The notes below the pieces were generated by a model. The model was not told the origin of the DNA and did no database searches. It was given only the letters and a program-made list of their open reading frames with translations. From Nodosilinea sp. FACHB-141 (GTDB lineage Bacteria; Cyanobacteriota; Cyanobacteriia; Phormidesmidales; Phormidesmidaceae), in assembly GCF_014696135.1 (NCBI RefSeq), contig NZ_JACJPP010000013.1, positions 248,001 to 312,000 on the forward strand: DNA of 64,000 bases, written 5' to 3'. The translations under genes and the position numbers were made by a program. Below, piece by piece: positions 27,185 through 35,936 of the stretch; position 1 is the first letter of the stretch; each line of letters begins with the position of its first letter.

Positions 27185-28876
27185 ATGCCTCCCAGGTGGG
27201 TGAAGACGTCTGCCACTGATTACACTGGAGAAGCCTTAATTTGTGTAACGTTGCCCGTGCCCTCCCTTCCCCTTCAGGATGAAACTCTGCTGTTTGAGCC
27301 CGTCACTCCCCAAGAGAACGCGCTGGCGGTGGTGTTTGCCTTTCCCAACGAGTACAGCGTGGGCATTACCAGTCTGGGTTATCAGGTGGTGTGGGCCACT
27401 CTGGCCCATCGGAGCGATGTTCAGGTGAGTCGGCTGTTTACCGATGGTCATGAGCCGCTGCCTGCAGTGGTGGATGTACTAGGTTTTTCACTGTCGTGGG
27501 AATTGGATTACGCCAACCTGCTGACGCTGCTAGAGCAGCTGGATATTCCGCTGTTTGCGGGCGATCGCACCGCTGACCACCCTCTGGTCTTTGGCGGCGG
27601 CCCGGTGCTCACCGCCAACCCCGAACCCTTTGCCGATTTCTTTGACGTGATCTTGCTGGGGGATGGCGAGACTCTATTAGATGACTTTTTTGATGCCCTG
27701 GTGGAGCTAAAATCTGCCTCCCGCTTTGAGACTCTGCGGCGCTTAGCCAGGGTACCGGGGGTCTACGTGCCATCGCTCTACACCGTCAGCTATGACGGCC
27801 CTACCGGCGATGTGCAGGCTATTCATCCCGTCGATGTCGATATTCCTGCTGCGGTGCAAAAGCAGACCTACCGAGGCAATGTGCTGTCGGCTTCGACCGT
27901 GGTTACTCCCCACGCCGCCTGGGAAAACATTTTTATGGTGGAGGTGGTGCGCAGCTGCCCGGAGATGTGCCGCTTTTGCCTAGCCAGCTACCTGACACTG
28001 CCCTTTCGCCCCGCCAGCCTGGAAGCATCCCTAATCCCCGCCATTGAGCGGGGGCTTGCTGTCACTAGCCGGCTGGGATTGCTGGGGGCTTCGGTGACTC
28101 AGCATCCAGAATTTGACACGCTGCTGGACTATTTAAATCGACCACAGTTTGACGATGTGCGGGTGAGTCTTTCCTCGGTGCGCACCAACACCGTTACCCC
28201 CAAGCTGGCTGAGACCCTAACTCGCCATGACAGCCGCTCGATCACCATCGCGATCGAGAGTGGGTCCGAGCGGGTGCGCCAGATCGTCAACAAAAAGCTT
28301 GAAACCGATGACATCGAGCACGCTGCCGTCAACGCCAAAGCTGGTGGCCTCAGCGCCATGAAGCTCTATGGCATGGCGGGCATACCCGGCGAGACCATGG
28401 ATGACCTGGAGCAAACCGTTGCCCTGATGCTGCGACTCAAGAAAGCTGCCCCTGGTCTACGGCTCACCTTCGGGTGCAGCACCTTTGTGCCCAAGGCCCA
28501 TACCCCGTTTCAGTGGTGCGGGGTCAACCGCGAAGCCGAAAAGCGGCTCAAGTATCTGCAAAAGCACCTGCGCTCCAAAGGCATCGAATTTCGGCCTGAG
28601 AGCTACAACTGGTCGGTAATTCAGGCGTTGATTTCGCGGGGCGATCGCCGCCTTGGCCCCATTCTCGAACGCGTGCGCCACTATGGCGATAGCTTAGGCA
28701 GCTACCGCCGCGCCTTCAAAGACTTTCGGGGCCAGATTCCGCCGCTGGAATACTACGTCCACGAAGACTGGGATCTCGATCGCCCCCTGCCGTGGGATCA
28801 CCTGCTGGGACCTTTGCCCAAGGCCACTCTACAAAAGCACTTTGACTCGGCCGGGGTAGGCGCGATCGCGGTCTAA
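27185..28876 (+). CDS. B12-binding-domain radical SAM protein
   Basis: The 563-residue protein has an N-terminal cobalamin-binding-like domain (about residues 45-170: VFAFPNEYSVGITSLGYQVV, VFGGGPVLTANPEPFADFFD) and a radical SAM core with Cys258, Cys262 and Cys265 in RSCPEMCRFCLASY, the CX3CX2C 4Fe-4S site. Further core motifs are ESGSERVRQIVNKKL and YGMAGIPGETMDDLEQT. Close relatives are widespread in cyanobacteria as B12-binding radical SAM proteins of undefined substrate. Start ATG 27185. It stands alone on its strand. Confidence 0.9.
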   Translation: MPPRWVKTSATDYTGEALICVTLPVPSLPLQDETLLFEPVTPQENALAVVFAFPNEYSVGITSLGYQVVWATLAHRSDVQVSRLFTDGHEPLPAVVDVLGFSLSWELDYANLLTLLEQLDIPLFAGDRTADHPLVFGGGPVLTANPEPFADFFDVILLGDGETLLDDFFDALVELKSASRFETLRRLARVPGVYVPSLYTVSYDGPTGDVQAIHPVDVDIPAAVQKQTYRGNVLSASTVVTPHAAWENIFMVEVVRSCPEMCRFCLASYLTLPFRPASLEASLIPAIERGLAVTSRLGLLGASVTQHPEFDTLLDYLNRPQFDDVRVSLSSVRTNTVTPKLAETLTRHDSRSITIAIESGSERVRQIVNKKLETDDIEHAAVNAKAGGLSAMKLYGMAGIPGETMDDLEQTVALMLRLKKAAPGLRLTFGCSTFVPKAHTPFQWCGVNREAEKRLKYLQKHLRSKGIEFRPESYNWSVIQALISRGDRRLGPILERVRHYGDSLGSYRRAFKDFRGQIPPLEYYVHEDWDLDRPLPWDHLLGPLPKATLQKHFDSAGVGAIAV

Positions 28877-28944
28877 GGCAATTTCTGAAAAACTGTTTCC
28901 CAACGGTAAGCACTGCTCACCCTACGGTGGCTACTCCGCTCTAC

Positions 28945-28980
28945 CCATCCACCCATCCACCCGCCCACTCATCTACTACC
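28945..28980. repeat. CCATCCAC octamer repeat, intergenic copy
   Basis: Two perfect octamers CCATCCAC (28945-28960) are followed by degenerate copies up to the end of the pentapeptide gene. The same unit is repeated inside lnt (33184-33215) and in degenerate form before the TpsA gene (about 43430-43462). Confidence 0.7.
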
Positions 28981-29482
28981 GGCAGCCCAAACTATCCCTG
29001 GTCGCCACCCCAGTGGTTTCATTCACCCCGTCGGCGTGCTTGCACATCTGCGCGGTCTGAAAGCGATCGACAATCGCCCCGGAGAAATCGGCCCCGGTGA
29101 TATTGGCATCGCCAAAGCTGCTGCTGGTGAGCAGCGCGTCGATGAAGAGGGCATTGGAAAGATCAGCGCCGTCAAAAATGACGCGATCGGCAAAGGTGCC
29201 CGTCAGGTTGGCTCCGGCCAGGTTGGCCCGTAAAAATGACGCCTTAGTGAGAATGGTTTTACTCAAGTCGGCTTTCTCAAAGTTGGCCTCCCGCATCTCT
29301 GCCGCCGCAAAGGAGGTGCCCGAAAGACTCTTGCCCGAGAAGTCGCGAAAACTGAGGTCGGTAAGGGTGTAATCGACTGTGTTCTCTTGGGCCTGGGCAG
29401 TAGGGACGACGCCGAGCCACCCAGCGAGCATGACGAGCAGGGCACAAACGACAGCAAAGGCTTGGGGGAGGGGAAGGAACAT
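28976..29482 (-). CDS. Exported pentapeptide repeat protein
   Basis: A 168-residue protein with a signal peptide (VVCALLVMLAGWLGVVPTAQAQ, cleavage after AQA likely). Its body contains A(D/N)LxX pentapeptides (EANFEKADLSKTILTKASF; LRANLAGANLTGTFADRVIF; FDGADLSNALFIDALL; ANITGADFSGAIVD), forming a right-handed quadrilateral beta-helix. Two Cys near the C-terminus (MCKHADG, SLGCR) could form a disulfide. Thylakoid-lumen pentapeptide proteins of this size are known in cyanobacteria and plants; the lumenal location is inference. Confidence 0.87.
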   Translation of the reverse strand: MFLPLPQAFAVVCALLVMLAGWLGVVPTAQAQENTVDYTLTDLSFRDFSGKSLSGTSFAAAEMREANFEKADLSKTILTKASFLRANLAGANLTGTFADRVIFDGADLSNALFIDALLTSSSFGDANITGADFSGAIVDRFQTAQMCKHADGVNETTGVATRDSLGCR

Positions 29483-29630
29483 ATCCGAGGCAACCGTAGG
29501 GGGGCAAAGGACGCTAGATCGTACCCATCGGATCTGCGATCTAGGGCTTAATGGGCACGCTGCGCTTTGCTCATCCTACAAAAGTTTTGAGGCAAAGTTT
29601 TGGGGCTGTGCCGCAGGGGAGTTGAGGCTG

Positions 29631-30050
29631 TCAAAGAATAGAATCCAAAGCCGTCTGTAGATGATCGGGCAGGCGGCGCAAAATTCGGCGGGTTTTGAAG
29701 TCTACTGGAACTAGCGTTACGGTGCCCTCGATGCAGGTCTCTTGAGTGGCGGCGTTTTGAATGTCGTAGTGCCAGAGGATGCGGACGCCCTTGGCAGGTT
29801 CAAGGCGGGCCTTGACCAGAGCGGTGTCGCCTAGGGTGAGCGATCGCCGATACTTTAACCCCAAATCGACCACTGGCAAATCCACCCCGGCCTTAACCCA
29901 GTCGGCAAAGGTGAGCCCGCAGTCGCTGAGGTAGTTCACCCGGGCTTCCTCCATCCAGGCAATGTAGGTACCGTGCCAGACAATGCCCGCGTAGTCGGTG
30001 TGGTGGGGCTGCACCATGACCCGGTGCTCATACCAGTGGGACTGTTCCAT
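29631..30050 (-). CDS. Acyl-CoA thioesterase, hotdog fold (YbgC/FadM type)
   Basis: The 139-residue protein carries the 4HBT signature MVQPHHTDYAGIVWHGTYIA followed by WMEEAR, in which the Asp of HTDYAG is the expected catalytic residue. The rest (VDLGLKYRRSLTLGDTALVK) fits the single hotdog domain. It probably hydrolyses a short or aromatic acyl-CoA; the substrate is not deducible. It differs from the phylloquinone-pathway thioesterase as I know it. Start ATG 30050. Confidence 0.88.
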   Translation of the reverse strand: MEQSHWYEHRVMVQPHHTDYAGIVWHGTYIAWMEEARVNYLSDCGLTFADWVKAGVDLPVVDLGLKYRRSLTLGDTALVKARLEPAKGVRILWHYDIQNAATQETCIEGTVTLVPVDFKTRRILRRLPDHLQTALDSIL

Positions 30051-30282
30051 TAGGGGCCGCCAGCAGCGAGCAAACTCTACTACAAATTATGAATCGCGCC
30101 AAAATAGGCTCAAACCCGATGCCTATGATGATTGAGAACACCTTAGCTCAGTTTTATACCCCGTTGAGCCGGTGGTTGAGACGGGTGGGAGAAGGCCTCA
30201 CCTCAAGATTTCTAAAGGGGCTTTGGCTCTGAATGACGTTCCCATCGTTCTCAACCCTTAAGCGCAACCATACGAGGACACC

Positions 30283-31140
30283 ATGATCGAAAAAATTCTT
30301 TTGGCCAACTCCGGCACCGGCAACACCGAAGCCATGATGAAAGCCCTAATGGAGATTCCTTTAGTGCAGCGAGCTTCAGTAACGGTGCTCCACGTAGTGC
30401 CATCGCAGGTGTCTGCCGAAGCCATGGCCTCGAAGTGGGAGGCCGGTGGTCGCACCTTGGCCACCGCCATTACCAACCTCAACCTTGACCCCAGCCGAGT
30501 CAACGCCGTGCTGCGGGAGGGCGACCCCAAAGACGTGGTCATCCAGGTGGCTGATGAGGTCAATGCCGATCTGATCATCATGGGCTCGCGCGGGTTGCAA
30601 GGGCTCAAGGCGATTCTCGAAAATTCTGTCAGCCAGTATGTGTTTCAGCTATCGTCGCGGCCCATGCTGCTGGTCAAAGACGACCTCTACAGCATTCGCC
30701 CCATGAAGCGGGTCATGGTCGCCATGGATAAATCTGACTCGGCGCGCGAAGGGCTTAACATCGCTATTTCCCTGTTGCGCGATGTTAAGGGCGGTGAGCT
30801 TACCCTGGTGCACACGGTGTCTAGCCTCAAGACCAAGCCCTTTGACGTGGTCAGCACCGACCCCAACCAAGACCCCATTTTGACAGCAGCGGCAGCTGAA
30901 GCGAAGAAGTACGGTATTGCCTACAAGCTGTCGGCCCCCGAGGGCAAGCCGGGTCGCCGTATCTGTCAGCTGGCCGAAGAGCGCAATGTAGATCTGATCG
31001 TTCTGGGTTCTCCCGATCGCCGTCCCACCATTGCTAAGGGCCTGCCCGACCTAGACAAAGTGCTGGGCGAATCGTTGACCGACTTCGTGCGGGTGTACGC
31101 TCCTTGTCCGGTGCTATTAACTCGGATGGCAGCCAAATAA
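30283..31140 (+). CDS. Tandem universal stress protein
   Basis: Two Usp domains make up 285 residues: domain 1 (about 1-130, MIEKILLANSGTGNTEAMMK to IIMGSRGLQGLKAILENSVS) and domain 2 (about 140-283, MKRVMVAMDKSDSAREGLNI to LIVLGSPDRRPTIAKGLPD). The nucleotide loop of domain 1 ends in NS rather than GS, and that of domain 2 is longer and lacks the standard G-x2-G-x9-GS pattern, so ATP binding may be altered. Start ATG 30283. It lies upstream of ho1 with a 268-base gap. Confidence 0.9.
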   Translation: MIEKILLANSGTGNTEAMMKALMEIPLVQRASVTVLHVVPSQVSAEAMASKWEAGGRTLATAITNLNLDPSRVNAVLREGDPKDVVIQVADEVNADLIIMGSRGLQGLKAILENSVSQYVFQLSSRPMLLVKDDLYSIRPMKRVMVAMDKSDSAREGLNIAISLLRDVKGGELTLVHTVSSLKTKPFDVVSTDPNQDPILTAAAAEAKKYGIAYKLSAPEGKPGRRICQLAEERNVDLIVLGSPDRRPTIAKGLPDLDKVLGESLTDFVRVYAPCPVLLTRMAAK

Positions 31141-31408
31141 CGGTTACCGTTGTGCCTCTGCCCTGGCGGCGGGGGTACTTGGGTATATTCCCGGATTGAT
31201 CCTGAGAAGGGCATAACTTTGGGTAACTGCCTGTAAAAATTCGTAATGCAAACAGTTGTCAAATGGGTCTAAGTTAAACAAATGTGCCCTTTGTCATGGC
31301 ATGTTACGGCTCTGATTGTGAGAAGCCGATCTGTCTGACCAAGCATTGTCTAACCGAAACTCCGTTTAAACCTCACCTTTTAATTCACCCTAGAGCGAGA
31401 CAGTCAGC

Positions 31409-32125
31409 ATGAGCAGTAACCTATCCACCGAGCTGCGCGAAGGCACCAAGAAAGCCCACACCATGGCCGAAAACATGGGCTTTGTGCGCTGCTTTTTGCG
31501 GGGTGTGGTTGAGAAGAACTCTTACCGCAAGCTGGTGGCCAACTTCTACTACGCCTATGCGGCGATGGAAGAAGAGCTAGAGCGTCACAAAGACCATCCG
31601 GTTGTCTCTAAGATTTACTTCCCTGAGCTACACCGCAAGGCATCTTTAGAGTCTGACCTGGCCTACTACTACGGCCCTAACTGGGCAAATGAAATTTCGA
31701 TGACTCCTGGCGGCCAGCGCTACGTCGATCGCATCCGTGAAGTGGGCAACAACGCGCCTGAGCTGCTAGTGAGCCACTCCTACACTCGCTACATTGGCGA
31801 TTTGTCGGGTGGGCAAATTCTCAAGGGTATTGCCCAGCGAGCGATGAACCTCTCTGAGGGCGAGGGTACGGCGTTCTACGAGTTCCCCGAAATTTCGGAT
31901 GAGAAAGCGTTTAAGGCCAAGTATCGTGAGTCGATGGATGCGGCCCCGGTGGATGATGCCATGGTTGCCCGCATTGTCGAAGAGGCCAACGATGCCTTTG
32001 GCGTCAACATGCAGATGTTCCAGGAGCTGGAAGGTAACTTGATCAAGGCGATCGGTCAAATGCTGTTTAATACGCTGACCAGCCGTCGTCGTCGGGGCAG
32101 CACTGAGCTGGCGACCGCCGAGTAG
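31409..32125 (+). CDS. ho1: Heme oxygenase
   Basis: Heme oxygenase opens heme to biliverdin, the first step to phycobilins. The 238-residue protein has the proximal heme ligand His17 in REGTKKAHTMAENMGFV and the distal-helix glycine motif YIGDLSGGQILKGIAQRAM. It matches cyanobacterial HO1 in length and in the C-terminal tail. ATG 31409; the upstream 268 bases carry no other gene. It requires ferredoxin as reductant. A terminator follows. Confidence 0.96.
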   Translation: MSSNLSTELREGTKKAHTMAENMGFVRCFLRGVVEKNSYRKLVANFYYAYAAMEEELERHKDHPVVSKIYFPELHRKASLESDLAYYYGPNWANEISMTPGGQRYVDRIREVGNNAPELLVSHSYTRYIGDLSGGQILKGIAQRAMNLSEGEGTAFYEFPEISDEKAFKAKYRESMDAAPVDDAMVARIVEEANDAFGVNMQMFQELEGNLIKAIGQMLFNTLTSRRRRGSTELATAE

Positions 32126-32180
32126 AATCGTAGAATCTCCGGTTTATTCCAAACTGTTGGTTTCTGTTTTCAACTACCGT

Positions 32181-32218
32181 ATTGAGGAAGTGACTCACCG
32201 TCGCTTCCTCAATTTTTT
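32181..32218 (+). terminator. Rho-independent terminator of ho1
   Basis: Stem ATTGAGGAAGTGA with TCGCTTCCTCAAT (one G-U pair) ends directly in TTTTTT. It is 56 bases past the ho1 stop codon. Confidence 0.88.
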
Positions 32219-32230
32219 GGGGCATATGCT

Positions 32231-32285
32231 GTAGGGTGCATAACGCCTAGGCGAGGCTTTGCCAACGCGCAGCAATGCACCATTA
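32231..32285. repeat. GTAGGGTGCAT-type inverted repeat
   Basis: GGTGCAT (32235-32241) pairs with ATGCACC (32275-32281) around a loop containing GAGGCTTTGCCAACGCGCAGC (in part). I recall similar GTAGGGTGCAT elements as dispersed repeats in other cyanobacteria. Confidence 0.55.
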
Positions 32286-32467
32286 AGTTGGTGGAGAGCA
32301 ATTGGTCTTAAAGCTAGATCTACCGCTGGGGGCGTTTCGATTGCCCCCAGACCCCGTCGACCAGGGCCGTACCGCCGCCCTGAACCCAACGGAAAGGATC
32401 GATTTGTCATTGGTTTAAAACTCTGTATTGCCAATCAGCTGATTCGCAGCTCTGGTCAGTACTGTAG

Positions 32468-32484
32468 GGTGGGCAGTGCCCACC
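32468..32484. repeat. 17-nt GGTGGGCA palindrome, copy 1
   Basis: GGTGGGCA-G-TGCCCACC is preceded by CTGTA. The identical 17-nt core is found within a longer palindrome at 59646-59670. Confidence 0.7.
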
Positions 32485-32547
32485 TTCTGAAAAGGTATTT
32501 TTAAGAGAATCCTATAGCTGGGCAGAGGAAGGTAGCTGAGGTTGGCA

Positions 32548-34161
32548 ATGAAGGTGGCAGCAACGTTTTTACGGAACTTGGCCTACGGCTGGAGCTGGGG
32601 GCAAGCTGGTTTGGTTGCTCTCAGCGGGGTATTGATGGCTTTGGCGCTGCCGCCGTGGAGCCTTTGGCCGCTGGCTTGGGTAGGGTTGGTGCCGCTGTGG
32701 TGGGTCGTGTTGAGAACGCCGCAGATGGGGTTGGCAACAGCCTACGGGCTGCTGTGGGGGTTGGTGTACTACGGCATTTCGCTGGCGTGGATTACCCACC
32801 TGCACCCGCTGATGTGGATGGGGGTGCCCTGGGGCAGTAGCGTGGCGATCGCCCTCTCCTCCTGGCTCTTTATCGTCTTCTGGGGTTCCGTCTGCATTGC
32901 TGTCTGGGGTGGGGCGATTGCCTGGGCGGCCCATCGCTGGCCTCACCGCCGATTCTGGCTGGTGCTTGCTGGGACTGCACTCTGGTGCGCTCTCGAAGCC
33001 CTGCGCAACCACAGTCCCCTCGACTGGTCGCCCCTCAGCCTCACCCAAAGTCCCAACAACCTGTGGATTGTGCACCTGTCTCGTCTGTCGGGGCCGGGAG
33101 CCATCACTGCCATTCTGGTTGCCACCAACGGCCTCCTCGCCCTCGCCTTTTCCCCAGTCCCCAAGCTACTGGGCAGCCCTTCCCCATCCACCCATCCACC
33201 CATCCACCCATCTACCCGACGCCCCCTTGCCCTCGCCGCAATCGCGCTGGTACTGCTAGGTCATACCCTCGGCGCTATCCTCTATGCCCGCACAGAGGCC
33301 GTTCCCACCAGCCAGTCCATCTCATTGGGACTCATTCAGGGCAATGTACCTACCCGCGAAAAGCTGACGCCCCAGGGGGTCAGTCAGGCGCTAGAGGGCT
33401 ACACCAGCGGCTACCGTTCCCTGGTGGCCCAAGGGGTAGATGCGGTGGTGACACCAGAAGGGGCGCTGCCGCAGCTGTGGAATGCGAATACGCCCCAAAT
33501 TGCAGCCATCATTCGCACGGTGGAGCAAGCTGGGGTGCCCCTGTGGTTGGGTACGTTTGCGCCGGTGCCGGTGGAGGGGCGATCGCAGTACACCCAGACC
33601 CTGCTCGAGCTGCGCCCCGACGGCCAAACCTACGGGCGCTACAACAAAGTACAGCTCGTGCCCCTAGGAGAATATGTGCCCTTTGAGGCGGTGCTGGACC
33701 GCCTCATCAGTCGCCTGTCGCCGCTCGATAGCTACCTGGTGCCAGGGGCATCTGACCAGCGGTTTGAAACCAGCGTTGGCCAGGGCATTGTTGGTGTGTG
33801 TTATGAGTCGGCCTACAGCCGTCTGTTTCGCCCACAGGTGGGAAACGGCGGCGAGTTCATCGTCACCGCCTCTAACAACGACCCCTACCCGGTGTGGATG
33901 ATGAAGCAGCACCACGGATTTGATGCGCTGCGGGCGGTGGAGAGCGATCGCTGGGCGCTGCGCGTCACCAACACTGGACTCTCTGGCCTGGTCGACAACC
34001 ACGGTCGCACCCTCTGGCTGGGGGAGCCCCACATCTATCTCACTCACCGCGCTACCCTCGATCGCCGCCAAACTCTCACTCCCTACATTCGCTGGGGCGA
34101 CTGGCTGACGCCGTTGCTGTTGGGCTTGACCCTGGTGCTGGGATGGCGCGATCGCCGCTGA
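32548..34161 (+). CDS. lnt: Apolipoprotein N-acyltransferase
   Basis: Lnt adds the third acyl chain to lipoproteins in the inner membrane. The N-terminal half (about residues 1-250) has six to seven membrane spans; the C-terminal half is a nitrilase domain with the catalytic triad visible as Glu (VTPEGALPQLWN), Lys (RYNKVQLVPLGEYVPFE) and Cys (GVCYESAYSRLF). A final span follows at the C-terminus. ATG 32548 is preferred to TTG 32542. The loop before the nitrilase domain contains a low-complexity SPSTHPPIHPSTRRP segment encoded by an octamer tandem repeat, unusual for the family. Confidence 0.94.
   Translation: MKVAATFLRNLAYGWSWGQAGLVALSGVLMALALPPWSLWPLAWVGLVPLWWVVLRTPQMGLATAYGLLWGLVYYGISLAWITHLHPLMWMGVPWGSSVAIALSSWLFIVFWGSVCIAVWGGAIAWAAHRWPHRRFWLVLAGTALWCALEALRNHSPLDWSPLSLTQSPNNLWIVHLSRLSGPGAITAILVATNGLLALAFSPVPKLLGSPSPSTHPPIHPSTRRPLALAAIALVLLGHTLGAILYARTEAVPTSQSISLGLIQGNVPTREKLTPQGVSQALEGYTSGYRSLVAQGVDAVVTPEGALPQLWNANTPQIAAIIRTVEQAGVPLWLGTFAPVPVEGRSQYTQTLLELRPDGQTYGRYNKVQLVPLGEYVPFEAVLDRLISRLSPLDSYLVPGASDQRFETSVGQGIVGVCYESAYSRLFRPQVGNGGEFIVTASNNDPYPVWMMKQHHGFDALRAVESDRWALRVTNTGLSGLVDNHGRTLWLGEPHIYLTHRATLDRRQTLTPYIRWGDWLTPLLLGLTLVLGWRDRR
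33184..33215 (+). repeat. CCATCCAC octamer array inside lnt
   Basis: Three perfect CCATCCAC units and one CCATCTAC unit in tandem inside the lnt coding sequence. Because the unit length is 8, gain or loss of one copy would shift the reading frame. Confidence 0.8.
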
Positions 34162-34162
34162 T

Positions 34163-34215
34163 ATCAATTTTGAGTTTTGAATTATCCCCTTAACTCAAAA
34201 TTCAGCACTCAAAAT
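34163..34215. repeat. ACTCAAAATTCA repeat and hairpin after lnt
   Basis: TTTTGAGTTTTGAATT is followed by partly complementary AACTCAAAATTCA and a second ACTCAAAATTCA copy. It lies between the converging lnt and EamA genes and may terminate both. A similar element is at 42322-42366. Confidence 0.6.
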
Positions 34216-34222
34216 TCAACAC

Positions 34223-35116
34223 TCAAACCTTTCCGGCCTGAGGCCTAAAGAAATCGAGCGTCGCTAATAAGGCCCCGCCGACAATCAGCGCACAGGCTAA
34301 TCCCACCACCGCTGTGGCCTCTGCTCGACCGAAGGCGATCAGCAGCAGTGTCGAGAGCAAGGGAGCCGCATAGGAGAGTGCCCCCAGCACGTGAATATTG
34401 CCGCGCTTCACGCCATAATCCCAGGTGAAGAAGGCCAGCCCCACCGGCCCTAGCCCCAGGGCAAGGATGGCGACCCATTCCCACCCTGCCGGGGCCACCG
34501 TTGTTTCAAATAGAGCGTGGCAGATCCAAGCCAGCAGGGCTGTGGCTCCGCAAAAGCCCCCTACGGCATTGGTCGGAATTGCCCCAAAGTATCGAGAGAG
34601 AATGGAGTAGCCCGACCAGGTGAGAGCGCAGACCAAGGCCGCCAGATACCCAGTGGTGTATTGGGCATCAAAGCTGAAGCCCTGGCCCTTGGTGACGAGC
34701 AAACCCGCGCCAAGAAAGCCTGCGATCGCCCCCGCCCCGTGAAACCACCGTAGCCGCTCACCCGGCAGCAACGCCGAAAAAAACACAATCAGCAGCGGCC
34801 ACAGGTAGGCGATCAGGCTCGCCTCCACCGCTGGGGCGTGGCGCAGCGCCATGAAATAGAAGAAGTGGTAGCCAAACAGCCCGCCAATGCCCAAGGCCCA
34901 AACTTGCCAGGGTAGCCGCAGGTGGCGCAGCACATTGCCCCCCGACCGAGCCCAGGCGGCCAGGCCAATGACGAATGCGATCGTAAACGCCATCGCCGTC
35001 AGCTGAAAGGGCGGCACCGTGCCGCTCAGGTCAGTCAGCAGGGCCAGGGTAGCCCACATGAGCACCGCCGAGAATCCGATGATGGTCGGCTGTCGTTGGT
35101 TTTGGGCTGGCTCCAC
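34223..35116 (-). CDS. EamA/DMT-family transporter
   Basis: A 297-residue protein with about ten membrane spans in two EamA halves. Motifs include FGYHFFYFMALRHAPAVEASL, followed by AYLWPLLIVFFSALLPGE, and the second-half FTWDYGVKRGNIHVLGALSY followed by AAPLLSTLLLI. These are the metabolite-efflux signatures of the aromatic or small-solute exporter branch. Substrate unknown. ATG 35116. The neighbours give no operon link. Confidence 0.9.
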   Translation of the reverse strand: MEPAQNQRQPTIIGFSAVLMWATLALLTDLSGTVPPFQLTAMAFTIAFVIGLAAWARSGGNVLRHLRLPWQVWALGIGGLFGYHFFYFMALRHAPAVEASLIAYLWPLLIVFFSALLPGERLRWFHGAGAIAGFLGAGLLVTKGQGFSFDAQYTTGYLAALVCALTWSGYSILSRYFGAIPTNAVGGFCGATALLAWICHALFETTVAPAGWEWVAILALGLGPVGLAFFTWDYGVKRGNIHVLGALSYAAPLLSTLLLIAFGRAEATAVVGLACALIVGGALLATLDFFRPQAGKV

Positions 35117-35211
35117 AATGCTCTCCTTTTCCTAAGCCTTAGCTGTGTATTGTAGAGAGGCCGCTGCCCTAAACAGCCTCAGTGCAAAAGTTGTCGATCA
35201 CGAGGCCCAAG

Positions 35212-35868
35212 ATGGAGCCAAACCAACCCCTGTTGGCGGTTAAAAATCTAAGTCGTCAACTGTTGGAGCGGCGGCTGTGGCGCGGAGTAAGTTTCGAGTT
35301 GACAGCTGGCGATTGCGTGGGTCTGGTTGCCCCTTCCGGCGCGGGCAAAACATTGCTGATGCGCAACCTGACGCTGCTCGACCCAATTCAACAAGGGGAA
35401 GTCAGGTTTGAGGGCAAAACTCCGTCTGAGTGGGGGCTACCCGCCTACCGTAGTCAGGTGATGATGGTGCCCCAGCGCGCGGTCGCCCTCGACGGCACCG
35501 TACAAGACAACCTCACTCAGGTGTTTGACCTCGACATTTATCGCCAGCGCCGCTTTGACCCGACTATCCTTCGGACCTGGCTGCAAAAGCTTGGACGTGG
35601 CCCAGACTTTCTAAACTTGCAGGGCGCTCGGCTCTCCGGCGGCGAAGCGCAAATTATGGCCCTGTTGCGCGCCTTACAGCTCAGTCCCCGGGTGCTCTTG
35701 CTGGATGAACCGACAGCATCCCTCGATGCCGCGACCACAGCCCAGGTTGAATCCCTACTGCGCGACTGGCTTCAGCATCCCGGCCGCGCCTGCCTACTCA
35801 CCAGCCACGACATCGAGCAAATTCGTCGAGTTACCGATCGCCAGCTCAACCTAGGGGAATTTGTGTAA
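35212..35868 (+). CDS. ABC transporter ATP-binding protein (FetA-like)
   Basis: A compact ATPase of 218 residues from ATG 35212 (GTG 35182 adds ten residues). Walker A APSGAGKTLLMRNL, Q-loop MMVPQRAVALDG, signature ARLSGGEAQIMALLRAL, Walker B VLLLDEPTASLDAAT and switch His TSHDIEQIRRV are present. The FetB-like permease gene follows by 68 bases, matching the FetAB pair proposed to export iron. Assignment as FetA rests on that context. Confidence 0.85.
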   Translation: MEPNQPLLAVKNLSRQLLERRLWRGVSFELTAGDCVGLVAPSGAGKTLLMRNLTLLDPIQQGEVRFEGKTPSEWGLPAYRSQVMMVPQRAVALDGTVQDNLTQVFDLDIYRQRRFDPTILRTWLQKLGRGPDFLNLQGARLSGGEAQIMALLRALQLSPRVLLLDEPTASLDAATTAQVESLLRDWLQHPGRACLLTSHDIEQIRRVTDRQLNLGEFV

Positions 35869-35883
35869 GCGGCTGTAGGGTGT

Positions 35884-35904
35884 AAGGTGCAAGGTGCAAG
35901 GTGC
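35884..35904. repeat. AAGGTGC heptamer tandem repeat
   Basis: Three perfect copies of AAGGTGC lie in the 68-base gap between the ATPase and permease genes. They are of the short tandemly repeated repetitive (STRR) type known in filamentous cyanobacteria. Confidence 0.75.
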
Positions 35905-35936
35905 GGCCCTGAATCCTATACCCCGCTTCCCGGCCT

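Larger units (their letters stand above)
32126..32547. other. 422-base intergenic stretch with terminator and repeats
   Basis: After the ho1 terminator it contains a GGTGCAT/ATGCACC inverted repeat (32235-32281), a hairpin CTGGGGGC/GCCCCCAG (32326-32350) and the GGTGGGCA palindrome (32468-32484). No gene is visible before lnt. Confidence 0.5.

Noticed and set aside
33184-33215. CRISPR-like array
   Set aside because: The octamers are directly adjacent without spacers, and no cas genes are in the window.
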